Assembly (NCBI RefSeq): GCF_030704535.1
Contig: NC_081817.1
Location: forward strand, 3,425,001-3,489,000
Direction: 5' to 3'
DNA length: 64,000 bases
From: Vitis vinifera
Lineage: Eukaryota > Streptophyta > Magnoliopsida > Vitales > Vitaceae
The notes under the pieces were generated by a model. That model worked only from the letters and a program-made list of their open reading frames with translations, was not told where the DNA came from and did not search any database. The translations under genes were made by a program, and so were the position numbers. Positions 48,182 through 59,684 of the stretch are shown piece by piece; positions within the stretch are counted from its first letter, which is position 1, and each line of letters starts with the position of its first letter.

Positions 48182-48186
48182 GTGAC

Positions 48187-48845
48187 CCAATAAGTTCTTC
48201 AAGTGAAAGCTTGGTAAGATCCTTTGCTTCTTGAATAGCCGCCACTTTTGTTTTCCATTTCTTTGGTAAAGACCTTAAGATCTTCATGATTTTCTCTACT
48301 TTGGTGTAGGTCTTTCCTAAGCTTTCAAGTTCATTCACCATCACCATGAACCTGGAAAACATTTCTACAATAGATTCAAAATCCTTTATAGAAAATAATT
48401 CATAACTATGAACAATTAAATTGATTTTTGACTCTTTCACTTGATTTGTTCCTTCATGAGTTATTTCAAGCAATCTCCAAATTTCTTTAGTCGATTTGCA
48501 TTGACATATTCTATTATATTCATTTCTATCCATAACACATTACAAAGTGAAAATGGCCTTACCATTTAATTGAAAATTTCTTCTATCAAGCTCATTCCAT
48601 TCTTGCTTGGGTTTTAGAACCATGACTCCATCAACTAGTTTTGTAGGAAAAGTTAGGTCATCTTCAATGACGTGTCATATGTCTAAATCGGTTGATTGTA
48701 AATACCAAGTCATTTTAGTTTTCCAATAGGGATAGTTGGTTCTCGTAAAAAATGGAGCTCTATTTTTTTGCAAAACTTTCAATTTGAGATGAGCTTGATG
48801 GAATAACCATGTCCTTTTATACTATTAAGTCTTAAACAAGAGACC
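48187..48845 (-). pseudogene. Copia gag N-terminal part (inner element)
   Basis: Minus-strand frame with MDRNEYNRICQCKSTKEIW, then MKILRSLPKKW and IQEAKDLTKLSLEELIGSL, typical of copia gag (UBN2-like). It lies directly after the PBS at 48848-48861 and is cut at 48187 by the 2.1-kb insertion; its continuation is at 46083. Upstream codons of gag are broken. Confidence 0.8.
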
Positions 48846-48847
48846 TA

Positions 48848-48861
48848 GCTCTTATATCAAT
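48848..48861 (-). other. Primer-binding site, inner copia element
   Basis: Minus strand reads CTAACA|ATTGATATAAGAGCT: the LTR end CA followed by a degenerate copy of the Met-tRNA complement TGGTATCAGAGC. Confidence 0.65.
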
Positions 48862-50191
48862 TGTTAGAAAAATTAGACTAATCCAACCTATGGTAACCAC
48901 CCCAGATGAGGAGGGAGAGAGGGAGGGGGGGAGGGGGTGAAAAGGGTTATGGTTTTTTTTTTTTTTTTGTAAATTTAAAATATATGAAAATAAAATACAA
49001 TTGTATGAAAGTATATAATAAAACAATATAAAGACAATTTGCATATAAGTTAAAAGAATAGGGAAGAGAGAATGCAAACATAAGATTTTATAGTGGTTCG
49101 GCGCAACTTGACCTACATCCACTCTCCTTTAGCTTCAATCCCAAGCTTGAGGTTCCACTAATTCAACGCTTCCAAACCAAGCCTTCAAACAATACAATTG
49201 AATTATGGTTCCAATCCACCATCTTGGACTTTTGGCTCCAAACACCCTTTACAATTCTCAAAAGATACCACACTCTTGAACAACCTCTCAAGCGATACCC
49301 CACACTTGAGAATCTTCATCTCAAAGATATACAAATAATTGATCTCACAAAATCCTAATACAAAAATTTTAAGCTCAAATGATACAAGAAAACTAGGATT
49401 GAATGGTGCACTAAAAATATGCAAGTTTTAAAACAATGATGCACTCAAAACACTTCCAAGACTCAAATATATTCAAGAAAGGTTTGGGAAGGTTGAGTTT
49501 TTCAATAATGAAGATTTGGAGCCTTTTTATAGAGGAAAAAAGCCAAACTAGCCATTGGGGGTTCGACCAGTCGAGCTGGGGGTCAACCGATTGACTAGCC
49601 GTTAGCATTTAAGGTTTGGCAGGTAACCATTGGACTTCGACCGATTGAGGTGTGGGTCAACCGGTTCCTCATCCGGTTGAACAACCATTCTGAAAGAAAG
49701 AGAAGGTTTTTTGCACCCCTCGACTGGTTGAGCTGGTAGTCGACCGGTTCCTCATCCAGTTCAATCGGTTGAGCCGTTTTTTTATCAACAACCAACTTTT
49801 TCAACTTAAAACCTTTCAAAACAAGTTCGAAAAACATTTGACAGAAGGTTCATTTGACAGAAGGTTTTAGTTGAAAACATGAAATCATCTAATTTTTTAA
49901 ATATTTAAAACAAAATAACTCTTGGATGATTTTGGTGCATAAGTAAAGAATGTAATACATGAAAATCCTAGTGCACCAACAACCTCACAAAGAGATCTTA
50001 TGAAACTTAGGTCTTGAAAAACCTCATCTTTGAGGTGATATTCTTCTTCATGATTTCTCCTTGGCTTGATTTGTTTTTGTGATTGCCACTTTGAAAATCG
50101 TCTTATCTAATCACATTTGAAATATAATCATTAGTTCTAAACCTTGTTTTGTTATCATCAAAACCGAGATTAACCAAACCTTGGTTTCACA
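48862..50191 (-). repeat. LTR of the inner copia element
   Basis: About 1330 bp from TGTGAAACC (minus, 50191) to CTAACA (48862). Shares TATAGTGGTTCG, CCACTCTCCT and CGACCGGTTCCTCATCC-type segments with the outer LTR but is clearly more diverged. It interrupts the outer gag after EEEKPSE. A (GA)n/poly-purine stretch lies near 48,909-48,938. Confidence 0.7.
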
Positions 50192-50985
50192 ATCATATTT
50201 TTCACTTGGTTTTTCTTCTTCAACATCTTCTTCTTCCTTAGTTATAGCTTTGAGAGCTATGCTCTTTTTCTTTTTGTCTTCACCTTCTTGTAACTTTTGT
50301 GCCAAATTGATCTCATATGTCATTAATAGCCCTATGAGCTTCTCCATAGGTAGCTTGGTCAAGTCTTTTGCTTCTTGAATTGCAGTGACTTTTATATACC
50401 ACTTTGATGGGAGTGACCTCAAGATCTTCATCACCTTTTTGAATTCCTTTTAGGTATTTCCAATACTTCAAGACCATTGACAATGTCGGTGAACCTAGTG
50501 ATCATCTCAACAATAGTCTTATTTTCTTTCATAAAAAAACAATTCATAGTTATGAACAAGTAAATTGATTTTTGACTCTTCCACTTGATTTGTTCATTCA
50601 TGAGTTATTTTAAGTAATCTCCAAATTTCTTTAACCGATTTGCATTGACATATTCTATTATATTCATTTCTATCCATAGCACATTGCAAAGTGAAAACGA
50701 CCTTAGCATTTAATTGAAAATTTCTTCTATCAAACTCATTCCATTCTTGCTTGGGTTTTGGAACCATGACTCCATCAACTAGTTTTGTAGGAAAAGTTGG
50801 GTCATCTTCAATGATGTCCCATACGTCTAAATTGGTTGATTGTAAATACCAAGTCATTTTAGTTTTCTAATAGGGATAGTCGGTTCCCATAAAAGATGGA
50901 GCTCTATTTTTTGCAAAACTTTCAGTGTGAGATGAGCTTGATGGAATAACCATTTCCTCTTGGACGATTAAGTCTTAAACAAGAA
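50192..50985 (-). pseudogene. Copia gag N-terminal part (outer element)
   Basis: Minus-strand blocks 50594-50857 (MTWYLQSTNLDVWDIIEDDP, then EWNEFDRRNFQLNAK, MDRNEYNRICQCKSVKEIW) and 50197-50434 (KILRSLPSKW, EELIGLLMTYEIN-type region, then EEEDVEEEKPSE). Colinear with the inner gag and highly similar. Cut off at 50191 by the inner LTR. Confidence 0.8.
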
Positions 50986-50990
50986 GTCTA

Positions 50991-51004
50991 GCTCTGACAC
51001 CAAT
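50991..51004 (-). other. Primer-binding site, outer copia element
   Basis: Minus strand ATTGGTGTCAGAGC, one base off the usual Met-tRNA complement TGGTATCAGAGC, placed directly after the LTR. Confidence 0.75.
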
Positions 51005-52210
51005 TAAGAAAATAAAGGTTAATCTTAAATGAGAAAAATACTCAAGAGGGGAGTGAATTGGGTTTTTCAAAAACTTTTTCAACACAACAAATTCAAACAC
51101 AATAAAAACAAATATAATGAGATAAAGTTAGGGAATTCAAACTCAAATTTTATAGTGGTTCGACACTTTCTTGCCTACGTCCACTCTCCTCAAGCTCCTA
51201 ACCGAGTGAGGATTCCACTAACTTAAAACTTCAACCAAGTTTCTAATCTTCTTTACACTTGGATTCCGGCTCCAATGGGCTCTTACACAATCTCTTCAAG
51301 ATTCAACTCACTTGAAGGTTTTAACACTCAATTTACAAGAATGATCTTCTATCAACCTAGCTCAATAATGACTCAAATACAAATCAAAGCTATGATGACT
51401 CACAAGGGTGCACTAAAAGATATGCAAGTGAAGATTTAATGCACTAAGAAAGAAATGAGAGTTTTTAAGGCAAGAACAAGTGGGTAGACAATTAAATGCA
51501 AGTGTTCTTTATATCATAAATGAAGTGGAGCTCTCAATTTATAGGTTTCTAACCTCGGGAGCCAAGAAAAACAAAAAACAACCTCAACCGGTCGAGCTGG
51601 GGGTCGACCGGTTCACTAGCTGTTGGAGCATTTAATGCTTTGGCAAATTACCATTGTTTCAATTGGACCTCGATCGGAGGTCGACCAAGAAGGGAAGGCT
51701 ACTGGATGAGAGATAGTGTTTTTAGCACTCCTCGACCGAACCTCGATCGGGCAAGGAGAACCAGTTGACCGATTCCTTGGCCGGTTGAGCCGGTTGGCCA
51801 AAGCCTCGACCAATTCAACCTTTTGGCCCCGAAAACCTATCTTTTTCTGTTCTTTTATTTTCTAACACTTAGGCAAGGTCTTTAACTAAATTAATATGCC
51901 AATTTTGAAACGTTTTGCTTAAGGTACATTTGATAAAACTCGGGTTTTAATGAGATTGTAACTTTAAATAATAAACCGAGTTTTCTAAAGATGCATGAAA
52001 TGATATGTAAAACCTAAGTGCACCCATGCATTCATTTTACATTTGTTTCCTATGATTAAAAGTCTTCAAAACGTCTTGATCTTGTATGCATTAGGTCCTT
52101 TGATGAATTTCAAAATTAATACCTGAGATTCTTTACAATTCAAACTAATCAATAACTTTACCATGGTTTGTTATCATCAAAACCTTATTAGGAGAACCCT
52201 TGGGCTGACA
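51005..52210 (-). repeat. 5' LTR of the outer copia element
   Basis: Starts TGTCAGCCCAAGGG (minus, 52210) and runs to TTTTCTTA at 51005, followed by the PBS. The 52,210-51,541 half matches 38,345-39,038 closely. Contains repeated CGACCGGTT/CCTCGATCGG motifs and TATAGTGGTTCG. The terminal CA is mutated. Confidence 0.8.
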
Positions 52211-52881
52211 GTATATTTATGCACTTGCTTATGATCATAATTTAAATTGATCTTAATCGTTTAATTACGTGACTATATCAACAAAATCATTTTATTTTAT
52301 TTTATTTTAATTAAAATCCAATTTTTGGACACAAAATTTTTTACGTGAAAGCTTATCTCTTTTATTTCACCAATAAATTGTATTTTGAAAAAACACTAGG
52401 ACTTTGTTAGCGAGTTTGTCCAATTAATTATTAAACCAAATTACATCTCTTCTTCCAAGCATTTTTCAATAAAAGAGCCACGTTGAAAAATACTTTTAGA
52501 TTCATTTTAACTTACCTTGTTTATATTAATAGTTTTTTTTAAATAATTTGAATTTATTTATTACAAAAATAATTTATTATTTATATTCATCCATTAATAT
52601 TTATAAAAAAAATTATTGAAAATACCCATTGCAAAGTATTAAATTAAAAAATTATTGGGACGTGAAAAGGGTAAAAAGGAAGAACATTTATGGAATAAAA
52701 AAAACTATAATATAGTGTTTTCAAAAAATATTTTTTAATTATTTTTCGTTGTTTTTTAAGGAATGCTTAAAAAGTAATATATAATAATTAAAAATAAAAC
52801 ATTAAATATAAAAATTATTTTTAAAACATATTTAAAAATATTAAAAATATTTCAAGTTTTCAAACCAATTTTTGTTTTATT

Positions 52882-52950
52882 AAAACTGTTTTCAAAAACT
52901 ATTTTTTAAAACTGTTTTCAAAAACTATTTTTTAAAACTGTTTTCAAAAG
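52882..52950. repeat. 26-bp tandem repeat, 2.7 copies
   Basis: Unit AAAACTGTTTTCAAAAACTA plus TTTTTT, starting at 52882, 52908 and 52934. Confidence 0.85.
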
Positions 52951-54211
52951 CCCTTACTAAAGACAGCCTAATTTTTTGTATGAATTGAATAGTAGCTTGA
53001 TAAGATACTCTAGTTGAGCAATAACATTTGATAAAACCACATCTTCTAGTGATTGCCATTAATGGAAAACAAGCAAACCAACACAAGTAGGGTTTCAGAC
53101 AATGAGTCACCTGATTTTACACTCAGTACTGGAGCTTAATTTCAAGCCACGGACCAGCTGCCAAGTTATAAAAACACATCCTCAAACCCATGTGCTGAAT
53201 ATGTTAAACAGGCAAACGGTTTACATAAGCAAGCTTGGTAGTTGACAGTCCTACAGGCCATGGCTGCTTGAGGTTCCCATTGGAACTACCTGCATGCTAG
53301 GAGCAGAAACGCAGAGAGCTAGAATATCGAAAAATCCGGCACAGCAGCCGGTCATGTATGTTATGAATTCATTTTCCTTTTCACCCATCACTTTGGAAAT
53401 AATTCAAGTTCAAATCACATCTCTCCAATGTCTAATCCATCGCATATTTAGTGACCAGCTGCCACCTATATATGTTATCATTCATGATGTAAAGAGGCAT
53501 TTTCAATGTCCTTATATGATCCAAAAATAGTGCACTCTTCATCTACATTTCTCAATTTGGAAATCAGCAGATCAGCTAGTCGAGAGAAAAAACAATCCCA
53601 GACGTTACTATGACACAGATATTGCACAATCATCCAAATATATTACTAGTTTTGGGACACTGGGATTGGGGAACTTCTTTTCCTAAGCAAGAATGAGATA
53701 GTGATATAAGAGTAGAAAAGTGAATTCAATCACACAGCAATGGTGATACAAAATCTGACAGCCAGAAAAACGTAGCCGATATTTCTTAGAAAAATCAGAA
53801 GATCTATCAAGAAAGAGCTGAATCTGAATTTCCTGATTCCAGAATAGTATACTATTGTGCCTACCAAAAGGAGTAGGATCCTCTTCTACGTCCTAGTTTT
53901 CAATAAGGGGCGCCTTAGCTAGGCCCTTTTCTCACTGATCTTCGACCAATCCTCTTCTGTTCTATGAAAGTAGTGTACAAAGCTAAGCCGCTCTTGTCTA
54001 TCTCTGTGGTTTCTGTCAGCTCTTTCCAAGGAAGAGGTATCCCCTCTATGCCCCCTCTTTCAAGGGTAACTATAATAATTAAGTGGCGAATGGATGATTC
54101 CTTATTTGCTTCTTTCCACGCCATTTAATTATGACACAATTTCCATCTCCTTGAAAAACTCCTACAAGAAGCTTTTGAGTAGTGTTGCTACAAGGAAGCA
54201 GCTTTCCCAAA

Positions 54212-54259
54212 ACCATGCTGCTTATGAATGAAGAAACCATGCTGCTTACGAATGAAGAA
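54212..54259. repeat. 24-bp tandem duplication
   Basis: ACCATGCTGCTTATGAATGA + AGAA at 54212-54235, repeated with one change (TAT to TAC) at 54236-54259. Confidence 0.9.
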
Positions 54260-55802
54260 ACCAGCAGGCATGACTGAATGACTTATTGACATATAACTTT
54301 TCATCTTTTAGGGTAAAGTCATCATAACTCAACACTTTAAGACAGTCCATAAGCTTCCCATGCACATAGAGAGAGAGAGAGAGAGTCACAGTTTATAAAT
54401 GAACAACATTCACAAATACTAAAAACTGCTGGAGAAGAAACATAATTTCACGAATGATGTTCATTAACAAATAAAAAGAGTTTCTATGTAAATAAAAAAG
54501 AAAATATAAAAGAAAAATAGAAGGAAAGAAGATAAAAAATAGATTTAAAATTAATAAATTATTTTTTCATGCTATGTCAAACTTATTTAACTTATTTTAT
54601 TTTTTCGACATAAAGATTAAATAATTTAAATATATATAAGTTTCTATACAATTTTAATTATATTTGATTTTCTTTGATATTTTTTATAGGGCAATCAAAT
54701 ATGAGAAAATCATCATTTTCTTTAACATTTTTTTTTTCTTAGTATACCCAAGAACCAAACCTAACCTAAGTGATTTTTTCCCAACTCACCATCTCCAGAT
54801 TAATCTTTGTTGCTGTTCACTGTGGTTTCAAGAAAAAAGGGAAAAGAATAATAGCAAATTAATATGAGGGCATGGAGGTTTTTTCCCCTACACCATAACT
54901 AGAAACTGAGAAGGTGCATATGGGTCACATCATCATATGAGGAGCATCAAATTGACTATGAACAAAAATAAAGAAAAGTTTTATGGAATATGATAATGAA
55001 CTTAGAGGGACAGATGATCAGCATTCATTTCATTGACTCAATGACAGAAGAGATTAGAAGTCAGACTTAGGCCAACAAACCATATCCATTTTTGGATAAA
55101 TAACCCAACTCAACAATGTCCCATGGACAAGTAGTGGTGTATGTATTACTTAAAATAACCATATGCAAGCACACAAAATCAAAGCCTCAAAATTGGAATG
55201 TGGTAACCAAGCTAGGACTGCGCAACTCAATATATCACAAGAGGTTGAATAAACGTAGTCATGATATAATGCATGCATCATTCAAAAACATGGGGAGTCA
55301 GAACACTTGCATACACCATTATGATCCTTTTTACTTGCTAGCTATAAACAATTATCATCCATATGCTCAATCATAATGTACCCCGAGAACCCTATATTAC
55401 ATATATCGGTTATGTTAACATTAATTTGGCATGGGCAAACCCGAACTAAAGGCAAGTAGACCTTATTCCCTCCTAAGTTTTGTCAGAAAAATGCTATAGT
55501 ACTGCTGGTGTTTAATGGATTTCAAGTTTGACATCCTACACTGATGGATGTTTCTTTTACTAATGCATGTATGACCAAATCAAATATTAAAGGAAATTTG
55601 TTAAAACAAGTCATAACCAGCCTAGAGCTTCTTTCGGTCAAATATATCCCGGACATGTCCATGTTCAATATTACTTAGCTATCTACATTTGGAAGAAAAA
55701 AAAAAATCAAATTTCTCTATGTTGACTTATGTAGAGTCATGACCAATTCTTGCCACTTGTCCACATTCAGACAAATGAGTACCAACCACCAAGGAAATTA
55801 AT

Positions 55803-56230
55803 GTCATTATGCTTACATCAACCAACTTTGACCAGAAAGAGAAAACAAAACAAGGCCACGAAAATAAAAAACACCTATTAGAATTCTTCCAGAGCTCAAC
55901 TAATACAAATCAGATAATATGTTTACTAACTGCATATAACATTCTATTATATATCAAATGGACCTACTTATTAAAACCATAGAGTGGTCCTTTATCATCA
56001 TTTTCTAATAAAGGAGTTATGAGTCGATATTATATTTTTCATACACTTGGTCATATTCATAAATGATCAGCTAATACCTTGGAAATTTATTAGTGATTAT
56101 CTTACATCAACCAACCTTGACCAGAAAGAGAACAAACAAGGCCACCAGGAAAGAATCACCTATTAGAATTCTGCCTCAGACTAGTTCAACTACCACAAAC
56201 CAAACAATATCTTTACTGGATGCGGTAAAG
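55803..56230. repeat. Direct repeat of ~135 bp, 290 bp apart
   Basis: TTACATCAACCAAC-TTGACC, AGAAAGAGAA, CAAGGCCAC and CACCTATTAGAATTCT occur in the same order at about 55,812-55,940 and 56,100-56,230. Local duplication of non-coding DNA. Confidence 0.75.
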
Positions 56231-57007
56231 ATTTTTCATACATTATAAACTCAACAAATCATTGATAAGCCTTTGTCACTATTTTTGGATGTAATGGTTG
56301 TGACTTCATATAACACGAGATCCCTATTTTACATAGCCAATAAACAATCTTGTTATTCAATTCCCCATTGTTTCCAGTGTTAATTTCATGTACCTATATA
56401 GCATAATATTCAGTTCTTCACTACTCATAACAATTATTACTGTCGCACTGCTTGTTAATCAGCATACTATGCACTCCTCAAAATTATAGAAACATTTTAC
56501 TTCATTACTTGCATAGAATGTCATAAAATTCATAGATCTCATAAAACTTCAACCTTGATCACTAAGTGATTGCATATATTAGCCAAGAGGAGAAGAAATT
56601 AATAATGGAGAGGAATCATGAAAGGATAACTATATATCGACCTTCAAATCTCCAACAGAATATTTAGATAAAAATGAAATGTGAATAATAAAACTGAAGA
56701 CTTACAAGATAGGTTGATGGAGGTGTATATGATCATCATCTCTATGTGTAAAAGGAAATTATAAAGTAAAAGGTAAATGACAAAGAGGGAGATTCACTAC
56801 TAAATCCTTATCATTAATGGTGTAGATACTAGATAGTCTACCATAGGAAAAAGAGTTTTGTTAGAAGTGACAATTTGCTTTATTTAGGCAGGAATGCCCC
56901 TCCAGCTCATGGAGAGCCATGAAACCCTAAAGCCCCACCAAGTGTTCACTCCCTTCTAATCAAGTTGAATGATGATAAAACCCATTTGGGGAACCATGCA
57001 GATGAAT

Positions 57008-57215
57008 CGCAGTGATGTGAAAGCATGCACAGCATACACCAGTCAGTTCTAACCAACTTGGAGTGATTTGACCTATATGTGGGAATATACAGATGAATCA
57101 CACCCAGCTTTAATTTCATCTGCTCTATGTACCACAATGATGTGAAAACATGCCCTCACATGTCCCAACCCATCCAACTTGGAGCAAGTTGATCTATTTT
57201 TGGGAATGTAAATAG
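57008..57215. repeat. Direct repeat of ~80 bp, ~126 bp apart
   Basis: GATGTGAAA-CATGC, CCAACTTGGAG, TTGA-CTAT and GGGAAT-TA recur in order at 57,015-57,092 and 57,139-57,213. Non-coding, between the intergenic region and the AHL 3' flank. Confidence 0.7.
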
Positions 57216-57736
57216 GAAGGAAACCAGTATTTCTCTCTTTCCCTCTCCCAAAATGAAGATTTTTCAGTCATTAATTAGTCCACAAATCAAAGTCCATGTT
57301 CAAAATTCTTATAATTAAGCGAGTATTGGATACTCACAGGTCCTACACTGTGATTCACAGTGGCATCACCATCCTTTCCCGGAAAATAGAACATGATGAG
57401 AGAAAACATTATTTATGCTTACCAAATAGAAGAAGCTAGCCCCTTTCTCTTTCTTTGGCTCTTCATCCATTTCTTCACCACTACTCCTCTCTTGCCTACA
57501 TCTACATGGTTAGAAATGGATTGCTCCCCTACAAGTAGATTAGCCAGGGAGAAGAAACAAAGGCACCCACAAGTTTCAGAACATCAAAACCTACTAAGAA
57601 ATGAGATTCACAAAGGAAAAAGAAAAACCAAGTAAACAAAAAGTTCTACCTTGCTTGCTATGCTTACAACAACTGTCAAACATTTTGCACAAACAAGTTA
57701 GCAAAAACCAAACTAACAAGCCCCTCTCTTTCTCTC

Positions 57737-57780
57737 TTCTTCGATCTTCGTCTTCTTCTTCTACTTCTTCTTCTTCTTCA
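57737..57780. repeat. (TTC)n microsatellite in the AHL 3' region
   Basis: TTC units with a few TAC/GTC interruptions, just downstream of the AHL stop codon (likely 3' UTR). Confidence 0.8.
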
Positions 57781-57784
57781 AGTC

Positions 57785-58768
57785 TTAGTAAGGAGGTGGA
57801 CGTGGAGGAGGTGCCCAAAAAACGTCATGGGGCATTTGTCCATTGGGTAGAAGATTGGGGGGGAGATTGTAGATGGGCATGGAAGATGGATCGACCAAAC
57901 CATGAGATTGAGGTGCTGAAGTGCCACCAGTTCCTGAATTCACCCCTGATGTTTGTGGCATTTGTATTCCTTCATTTGCTGGCTCATCTTCAAGCGGCAA
58001 ACGCTCGAAAGTCGCATTGGAAAAGGTGGCAGCAATCACAATCACTGGGCCCGAAGCCATAAGCGCACCCACAACGCTTCCACCTACCACCTGCCCTTGC
58101 CCTCCGGCCAAATAGACCGTCAGCCCAGTAGCCCCCGGTGGGGATGGCGCTGGCAAGAATGCTCCCGATAGAGACAGTATCTCAAATCTGCCTTGAAGTG
58201 TGATTACGCCTCCTGGAGCTGCCGGTTGCCGGAGGGTGACATTGTTGACAATGCCGCTGGCACTGAGGACCGAGACCCCACGGTGGCGGCGCTGAGCAAA
58301 GTTGGCAATACTCTCCGCGATGTCGCTTCCGCTGCTGATTTCTAATACATGGCTTCTGAGCGCATTTGGGCTCTCTTTAGTAATGACTATCGGAGGCTTC
58401 GGCTTGTTTTTTGAACCGGGCGGTCGGCCTCTGGGCCGGCGACCAGCACTACTAGGTTCGGCGATTTCGTGGCCGCCAGCGTTCTGCTCACTGTCTTCCA
58501 GGTCGATTTCTCTGCTGTCTTCTTCCTCAGGGTTCTGATTGGCAGCACTAGGGTTTGGGTTAGTGTTGCTGCTACTGCTATTTGTGGCGGTCGTGTTGGT
58601 GGTGGTGGTAGTGTTGTTGTTGTTATTGTCCATGAACTCTTGCTCTCTTCTGGGTCCAAGGCGGTTCAATCCACCCTGGTCATCTTCGGTGTTTCTGAGG
58701 TGAAGCGACGGAGCCGAGGACATAGGGTCTCGCATGGCCACATTCCCGGCCCACCAACGATGCGTCAT
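57785..58768 (-). CDS. AT-hook nuclear-localised (AHL) protein, AHL15/19-type
   Basis: Intronless, 327 residues from ATG 58768. The N-terminus [12 protein letters not shown] and [10 protein letters not shown] resembles AHL15. Residues 47-82 are Asn/Thr/Ser-rich and 81-93 acidic. A single type-I AT-hook [17 protein letters not shown] sits at 110-126, with the R-G-R-P core at 113-116. The PPC/DUF296 domain covers about 136-255 and includes [12 protein letters not shown] (193-204) and [12 protein letters not shown]. The C-terminus is Pro-rich ([11 protein letters not shown]). AHL proteins bind AT-rich DNA in the minor groove, form trimers through PPC, and modulate chromatin in growth, flowering and gibberellin feedback. 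Clade-A AHLs are usually intronless, as here. A TATA-like motif lies far upstream at 59676-59684, implying a long leader that may contain an intron. Confidence 0.93.
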   Translation of the reverse strand: MTHRWWAGNVAMRDPMSSAPSLHLRNTEDDQGGLNRLGPRREQEFMDNNNNNTTTTTNTTATNSSSSNTNPNPSAANQNPEEEDSREIDLEDSEQNAGGHEIAEPSSAGRRPRGRPPGSKNKPKPPIVITKESPNALRSHVLEISSGSDIAESIANFAQRRHRGVSVLSASGIVNNVTLRQPAAPGGVITLQGRFEILSLSGAFLPAPSPPGATGLTVYLAGGQGQVVGGSVVGALMASGPVIVIAATFSNATFERLPLEDEPANEGIQMPQTSGVNSGTGGTSAPQSHGLVDPSSMPIYNLPPNLLPNGQMPHDVFWAPPPRPPPY

Positions 58769-59684
58769 GTCTTCTTCTCGAAGAAATCCTTACTATTCAA
58801 GAATCAAAACAGAAGAAAGAACCGTAAATTGGTTAAGAAAAGGTATACCCGCTTAGCTTTGCTTGCCTTCTCCTTATTCCTCTCCTCTCCTCTCCTCTAC
58901 CTGGAATCTGATATATGATTACAAACACCCAACTTTGAAAGCTTCGATGCACCAACCAGCTGCCTTTTGCTTCCACTGATACAAATTGATTGAGAGATTA
59001 CGCAACCCGGAATATGGATGGAGGATAACTCTAATGTTCTTCTCTTCTTGGTTCTTTGTTTGTTTCCTGTTGTGGATTGAGATCTAACAAAGAATCCCAA
59101 CTCCAGCAGATAGAATCCAAACCTTATCCTCTCCCCCTCACCCAATAATCCATCCAAACCCACCCAACCATGTTGCATGAACCAGACATTAGCCACATGG
59201 GTTTTTACTCGATTCTCATGAAACCCTAATCATTACCCTCCAATTCCAAAAATCAGATCCAGAAAACGCAAGTGAAGATAAACAACTTCAAACCCAGTTC
59301 CGAAATTTCATAACATGTGGCGATCTAACATCTAGCCCCCCACAAAATCGCATCAAAAGACTCAAAGATTTAGCTCAGCTTGCACTTTACTTCATTCACC
59401 AGAAGCAAACGCCCCGAACTTATCACGTGCACACACGGTAAACTCTTAACTCCCACGCCTCTCTGTACTAAGCGTAAGAACCAGACGAAGAAGGAGAAAT
59501 TGGTTTTGTACCTCTCTAGAATCACCCAGTACGATTTGGAGGATACTCGGCCTGGACCCCCCTCCCGCTGCTGGTCTTCCTACAGTTCTTTTTTCCACTA
59601 CTTGTTCTGGTCCTGTGGGTGTACGTTAACAGATCGCGCACTCCCCTGGCGTACGATAAGGAATCAAAAGTATCCCTATATATA
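58769..59684 (-). promoter_or_regulatory. Long leader and core promoter of the AHL gene
   Basis: On the minus strand a TATATATAG motif at 59676-59684 is the best TATA candidate, nearly 900 bp before the ATG. A CAG|GTAGAG donor-like site near 58,900 would allow a 5' UTR intron. A G-box (CACGTG) lies at 59424-59429. No other gene is supported in this interval. Confidence 0.35.

Larger units (their letters stand above)
38345..52210 (-). mobile_element. Nested Ty1/copia (SIRE/Maximus-like) retrotransposon pile
   Basis: All main domains read on the minus strand. The right end has an LTR (51005-52210), Met-tRNA-type PBS and gag. A second, related LTR-PBS-gag module (48862-50191 and on) is inserted into that gag. 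Below it lie the gag C-terminus, an inverted gag-protease block, integrase, RT, RNase H, an extra ORF and a truncated 3' LTR (38345-39038). There is only one pol, so at least one element has lost its 3' half. Every frame is broken, so nothing here is autonomous. Confidence 0.85.
52211..57590. other. Intergenic DNA with small duplications
   Basis: No supported gene. Contents: AT-rich DNA with a reversed copy of the 15.2-kb repeat block (52,783-52,865); a 26-bp tandem repeat (52,882-52,950); an organelle-like patch (about 53,850-54,125); a 24-bp tandem pair (54,212-54,259); a GA microsatellite (about 54,369-54,386); and direct repeats at 55,803/56,093 and 57,008/57,134. Confidence 0.45.

Noticed and set aside
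57601..58918. Several long plus-strand frames over the AHL gene
   Set aside because: Antisense shadows of a GC-rich coding exon on the minus strand.
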